Assembly: GCF_003574135.1 (NCBI RefSeq)
Contig: NZ_AP018341.1
Location: forward strand, 682,001 to 746,000
Direction: 5' to 3'
From: a cyanobacterium endosymbiont of Rhopalodia gibberula
GTDB lineage: Bacteria; Cyanobacteriota; Cyanobacteriia; Cyanobacteriales; Microcystaceae
DNA: 64,000 bases
Positions 60,764-64,000 of this stretch are shown here, one piece after another (position 1 is the stretch's first letter; the number at the start of each line of letters is the position of its first letter). The notes below the pieces were generated by a model. It did not search any database. It saw nothing but the letters and a program-made list of their open reading frames with translations, and had not been told where the DNA came from. Made by a program: the position numbers and the translations under genes.

Positions 60764-61058
60764 CTATGACCCCCGCAACTTGGCTGATTTAATCCTCAAG
60801 CCGATTGTTACTGAAAAAGCAACCTTACTTTTAGAAGACAATAAATATGTCTTTGAAGTTGCTCCTAGATCAACTAAATCTCAAATTAAAGCCGCTATTG
60901 AGAGCTTATTTGAAGTTAGCGTCTTGAAGGTTAACACGTCCCGCCCCCCACGCAAAAAAAAGAGAGTGGGCAAGTTCGTTGGATATAAGCCTTTATATAA
61001 ACGGGCGATCGTAACCTTACAAGAAGGGGACTCCATTATCTTGTTCCCTGATGTTTAA
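60756..61058 (+). CDS. rplW: 50S ribosomal protein L23
   Basis: Exit-site 50S protein, docking point for trigger factor and SRP; 100 residues. [20 protein letters not shown] and [20 protein letters not shown] are typical. It starts with GTG inside the end of rplD (8-base overlap), with CAGGAGG about 8 bases before, so translation is coupled. A 103-base spacer with degenerate heptamer repeats separates it from rplB. Confidence 0.97.
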   Translation: MTNYDPRNLADLILKPIVTEKATLLLEDNKYVFEVAPRSTKSQIKAAIESLFEVSVLKVNTSRPPRKKKRVGKFVGYKPLYKRAIVTLQEGDSIILFPDV

Positions 61059-61132
61059 AGGATCAGTCAATAGTGATAGTCAATACAAGGTATGGAGAAA
61101 GGCATCTGACAAACCAAAATATTTACTATCAA

Positions 61133-61160
61133 CTGCTAACGATTAACTATTAACTATCAT
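61133..61160 (+). repeat. Degenerate heptamer repeat before rplB
   Basis: Four consecutive 7-base units (CTGCTAA, CGATTAA, CTATTAA, CTATCAT) end one base before the rplB ATG. They are variants of the perfect CTATTAA repeat upstream of rplV. Confidence 0.7.
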
Positions 61161-61161
61161 C

Positions 61162-61992
61162 ATGGGTATTCGTTCTTATCGGCCTTACACTCCAGGAACT
61201 AGACAAGCGTCTGTCTCAGATTTCTCAGAAATTACCAAAAGTAAGCCGGAAAAATCATTAACCACATCCAAGCACAATCCCAAGGGGCGCAATAACCGAG
61301 GGGTGATTACCTGTCGTCATCGTGGAGGTGGACACAAGCGTCGCTATCGATTAGTAGATTTTCGCCGCGATAAACACAATATACCGGCAAAAGTAGCCGC
61401 TATTGAGTACGACCCCAACCGTAATTCCCGTCTTGCTCTTTTATTCTACCAAGACGGAGAAAAGAGGTACATGTTAGCACCGGCCGGCATCGTTGTTGGA
61501 ACTATAGTAGTGTCTGGGGAAAATTCCCCCTTTGAAGTAGGTAACGCCCTACCTCTGATTAGAATCCCTCTAGGAACAGAAGTTCATAATATTGAACTAG
61601 TACCAGGGAAAGGAGGACAGATAGTACGTGCTGCTGGGGGAGCTGCTCAAGTGGTGGCTAAAGAAGGTGACTACGTTACCTTAAGATTGCCCTCAAAAGA
61701 GGTCCGCATGGTTCGTAAAGAATGTTACGCCACCATTGGTAAAGTGGGCAATATCGAAGCTAGAAACCTCAAACTTGGAAAAGCTGGACGGACCCGTCAT
61801 CTCGGACGACGCCCTCACGTTAGAGGAAGTGTCATGAACCCGGTGGATCATCCCCACGGTGGTGGAGAAGGACGCGCTCCCATTGGTCGTAGTGGACCGA
61901 TGACACCTTGGGGTAAGCCTGCATTAGGGGCCAAAACCCGCAATAAGAAAAAACAGAGTTCCAAACTAATTGTGCGTCGTCGTACGAAATAA
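61162..61992 (+). CDS. rplB: 50S ribosomal protein L2
   Basis: 50S protein needed for subunit joining and the peptidyl transferase centre, 276 residues. [20 protein letters not shown] at the start, [20 protein letters not shown], and [19 protein letters not shown] near residue 222 with the functional His in DHPHGGGEG are all present. A degenerate heptamer repeat occupies the spacer where a ribosome site would be expected. rpsS follows after 63 bases. Confidence 0.98.
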   Translation: MGIRSYRPYTPGTRQASVSDFSEITKSKPEKSLTTSKHNPKGRNNRGVITCRHRGGGHKRRYRLVDFRRDKHNIPAKVAAIEYDPNRNSRLALLFYQDGEKRYMLAPAGIVVGTIVVSGENSPFEVGNALPLIRIPLGTEVHNIELVPGKGGQIVRAAGGAAQVVAKEGDYVTLRLPSKEVRMVRKECYATIGKVGNIEARNLKLGKAGRTRHLGRRPHVRGSVMNPVDHPHGGGEGRAPIGRSGPMTPWGKPALGAKTRNKKKQSSKLIVRRRTK

Positions 61993-62055
61993 TCTTTCTG
62001 GAAAATGTAATTCCTTTAAGAAATTAATCACTGAATTTTTACCATTGAACCGCTT

Positions 62056-62337
62056 ATGGGTCGCTCTCTGAAAAAAGGTCCGTTTGTTGCTGATAGTCTT
62101 CTTTCAAAAATTGAAAAACTCAACGAGAAAGGAGAAAAGCAGGTTATTAGAACTTGGTCTAGGGCTTCAACTGTCGTTCCCCAAATGGTTGGTCATACCA
62201 TTGCCGTCCACAATGGAAAACAACATGTCCCAATCTTTGTATCAGAACAGATGGTGGGGCATAAACTGGGAGAATTTGCTCCCACCCGAACTTTTAGAGG
62301 ACACGCCAAAAGTGATAAAAAATCGGGTCGTCGATAA
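62056..62337 (+). CDS. rpsS: 30S ribosomal protein S19
   Basis: 30S head protein contacting 16S rRNA and the A-site tRNA region, 93 residues. [40 protein letters not shown] and [20 protein letters not shown] are diagnostic. Intact. A spacer with a perfect CTATTAA tandem repeat leads to rplV. Confidence 0.98.
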   Translation: MGRSLKKGPFVADSLLSKIEKLNEKGEKQVIRTWSRASTVVPQMVGHTIAVHNGKQHVPIFVSEQMVGHKLGEFAPTRTFRGHAKSDKKSGRR

Positions 62338-62363
62338 CCTAACTAATAGTCAATAGTCAAAAG

Positions 62364-62391
62364 CTATTAACTATTAACTATTAACTATTAA
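62364..62391 (+). repeat. Perfect CTATTAA x4 tandem repeat before rplV
   Basis: Four exact copies of the heptamer CTATTAA, then a partial CTA, ending about 6 bases before the AAAGAA that precedes the rplV start. Related degenerate copies lie before rplB and rplP. Such short tandem heptamers are known in cyanobacterial intergenic regions. Confidence 0.92.
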
Positions 62392-62399
62392 CTAAAGAA

Positions 62400-62762
62400 A
62401 TGACAGCTGATACGACAGTAGAAGTAAAAGCGCTCGCTCGTTACATTCGAATGTCACCCGCAAAAGTGCGGCGGGTGTTAGATCAGATTCGCGGGCGTTC
62501 CTACCGAGAAGCTCTAATTATTCTCGAATTCATGCCCTATAGGGCTTGTGAGCCTATTCTTAAGGTCCTGCGTTCAGCCGCAGCTAATGCAGAACATAAC
62601 CGAGGGTTAGATCGGGCAACTTTAGTAGTCAGTAAAGCCTATGCTGATGGCGGACCAAGCCTAAAACGCTTCCGACCTAGAGCTCAAGGGCGAGCTTATC
62701 AAATTCGCAAACCAACCTGTCACATTACGGTTGCCGTCGCACCCAATTTAGCAGAAGACTAG
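62400..62762 (+). CDS. rplV: 50S ribosomal protein L22
   Basis: 50S protein with a long beta-hairpin in the exit tunnel, 120 residues. [34 protein letters not shown] and [20 protein letters not shown] (tunnel hairpin) are conserved. Start at ATG 62400 with AAAGAA just before it, right after the heptamer repeat. rpsC follows after 36 bases. Confidence 0.98.
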   Translation: MTADTTVEVKALARYIRMSPAKVRRVLDQIRGRSYREALIILEFMPYRACEPILKVLRSAAANAEHNRGLDRATLVVSKAYADGGPSLKRFRPRAQGRAYQIRKPTCHITVAVAPNLAED

Positions 62763-62798
62763 CTAAAACCCTTAATACTTTCCTCCTTTTACTTTAAT

Positions 62799-63524
62799 AT
62801 GGGACAAAAGATACATCCAATTGGGTTTCGTCTCGGCGTTACCAAAGAACATAAATCCTGTTGGTACGCTGATGCCAAACACTATCCAGAACTGTTACAA
62901 GAAGATCGCCGAGTTCGCGATTATATCACTAAAAATCTTAGTAATGCTGGAATTTCTAGCATTCGTATCGAGCGCAAAGCCGATCAGATCGACCTCGTTA
63001 TTCATACGGCACGACCAGGAGTTGTCGTTGGGCGAGGAGGTAGTGGTATTGAGCAACTACGTGTTGGCTTACAACAGAAATTAGGCGGCAACCGTCAAAT
63101 CCGCATCAACGTGATAGAAGTATCGCGAGTCGATGCTGATGCAGCTTTGATTGCTGAATATATTACTCAACAGCTTGAGCGAAGAGTCTCCTTCCGTCGT
63201 GTTGTCCGTCAAGCTATTCAACGGGCGCAACGAGCGGAAGTAAAAGGCATCAAAATTCAAGTAGGAGGTCGCCTTAACGGAGCAGAAATTGCCCGGAGTG
63301 AATGGGTGAGGGAAGGAAGAGTTCCTTTGCATACTCTCCGAGCCGATATCGACTATTCCTACCGTACCGCCCAAACCATCTACGGCATATTAGGAGTTAA
63401 GGTTTGGATATTCAAAGGAGAAATCATTCCTGGTCAAGAAGAACAACCTATTCCCATGCCGACTCAGACGCCACGTCGTCAACGCCGCCGTCAGCAATTT
63501 GAAGATCGCTCGAATGAAGAGTAA
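62799..63524 (+). CDS. rpsC: 30S ribosomal protein S3
   Basis: 30S head protein at the mRNA entry channel with an N-terminal KH domain, 241 residues. [20 protein letters not shown], the KH GxxG loop in [13 protein letters not shown], and [20 protein letters not shown] are diagnostic. C-terminal Arg/Gln-rich tail (RRQRRRQQF) is typical of cyanobacteria. rplP follows after a 99-base spacer that again contains degenerate heptamers. Confidence 0.98.
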   Translation: MGQKIHPIGFRLGVTKEHKSCWYADAKHYPELLQEDRRVRDYITKNLSNAGISSIRIERKADQIDLVIHTARPGVVVGRGGSGIEQLRVGLQQKLGGNRQIRINVIEVSRVDADAALIAEYITQQLERRVSFRRVVRQAIQRAQRAEVKGIKIQVGGRLNGAEIARSEWVREGRVPLHTLRADIDYSYRTAQTIYGILGVKVWIFKGEIIPGQEEQPIPMPTQTPRRQRRRQQFEDRSNEE

Positions 63525-63554
63525 GTTAACAAGAGTTAAGTAAGTGTAGTCAAT

Positions 63555-63610
63555 AGTGGATTATTTAACGGTTATTAACTACTAACGACTAACTATGATA
63601 TGAACTGATA
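63555..63610 (+). repeat. Degenerate heptamer repeats before rplP
   Basis: The rpsC-rplP spacer holds variants of the CTATTAA heptamer (for example GTTATTAA, CTACTAA, CGACTAA, CTATGAT), more decayed than the copies before rplV and rplB. Confidence 0.5.
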
Positions 63611-63623
63611 ACGGATAACTACA

Positions 63624-64000
63624 ATGCTTAGTCCTAGAAGAACTAAATTTCGGAAACAGCAGCGAGGGCGAATGAGGGGGATGGCCTATCGAGGTAATAC
63701 CCTGAATTTTGGTGAATATGCACTACAAGCCACTGAACCCTGTTGGATTACCTCTCGTCAAATTGAAGCTGCTCGACGTGCCATGACCCGTTATATCAAA
63801 AGGGGTGGAAAAATCTGGATTAGGGTTTTTCCTGATAAACCTGTGACTATGCGTCCTGCAGAGACTCGAATGGGATCAGGTAAAGGTAATCCAGAATACT
63901 GGGTTGCAGTGGTTAAACCTGGTCGCATCATGTTCGAATTATCGGGAGTGACTGAAACCATTGCGCGGGAAGCAATGCGGTTAGCGGACCAAAAATTGCC
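63624..64000 (+). CDS. rplP: 50S ribosomal protein L16, cut by window edge
   Basis: 50S protein of the aminoacyl-tRNA corridor. The window holds 125 codons plus two bases, of the usual 138 or so. [20 protein letters not shown] at the start, [20 protein letters not shown] and [20 protein letters not shown] are diagnostic. The frame is open to the end of the window, so the 3' end is missing only because the sequence stops. The rest of the cluster (rpmC, rpsQ and so on in cyanobacteria) is expected beyond. Confidence 0.96.
   Translation, partial: MLSPRRTKFRKQQRGRMRGMAYRGNTLNFGEYALQATEPCWITSRQIEAARRAMTRYIKRGGKIWIRVFPDKPVTMRPAETRMGSGKGNPEYWVAVVKPGRIMFELSGVTETIAREAMRLADQKL

Noticed and set aside
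62341-62400. Tandem repeats as a possible CRISPR array
   Set aside because: Units are 7 bases and directly abutting, with no spacers; no cas gene is nearby.

Overview
The window looks like a chromosome segment of a unicellular, Crocosphaera/Cyanothece-type cyanobacterium in advanced genome reduction, most likely an intracellular symbiont. The proteins are cyanobacterial: ChlH, an ARC6-like Ftn2, cyAbrB, a DUF1815 protein and a cyanobacterial-order ribosomal cluster without rpsJ. Only about 57% of the window is intact coding sequence. The rest is AT-rich DNA in which broken reading frames can still be read. A psbA (photosystem II D1) fragment and an sdhB with three separate lesions show loss of photosystem II and of succinate dehydrogenase. 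This pattern fits the spheroid bodies of rhopalodiacean diatoms better than the compact UCYN-A genome. That assignment is inference; the sequence itself shows only a decaying cyanobacterial genome.

Layout. 1-5.2 kb: atpG, a dead IS200/IS605-type tnpB, then deoC-recO and an MFS permease. 5.2-18.3 kb: chlH (-), PDH E2, an eroded minus-strand gene, a YtxH/DUF948 pair, purH, and a class A penicillin-binding protein with an FHA domain. 18.3-25.1 kb: mostly eroded DNA with one small exported protein. 25.1-29.9 kb: cysK, purQ-purS, a site-2 protease and an MBL-fold protein lacking most metal ligands. 29.9-35.4 kb: eroded DNA around a six-repeat NHL protein. 35.4-42 kb: nickel superoxide dismutase with its maturation peptidase, the sdhB pseudogene, cyAbrB, a CPBP protease, a long eroded frame and a DUF1815 protein. 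42-57.6 kb: pdhA, ftn2, rpsU, SUI1, a cytosine-deaminase-like amidohydrolase, hisC, htpG, an unknown membrane protein and dusA, separated by large empty gaps. 57.6-64 kb: the psbA remnant, then rplC-rplD-rplW-rplB-rpsS-rplV-rpsC-rplP, the last cut by the window edge.

What is kept is housekeeping: ATP synthase, pyruvate dehydrogenase, purine, histidine and cysteine synthesis, cell wall and division, translation, chaperone and superoxide defence. What is broken belongs to photosystem II, the TCA cycle, mobile DNA and unrecognised accessory genes. Several long, nearly perfect hairpins of unrelated sequence lie in the eroded gaps, probably old terminators that outlived their genes. I found no CRISPR array, rRNA, tRNA or intact mobile element.
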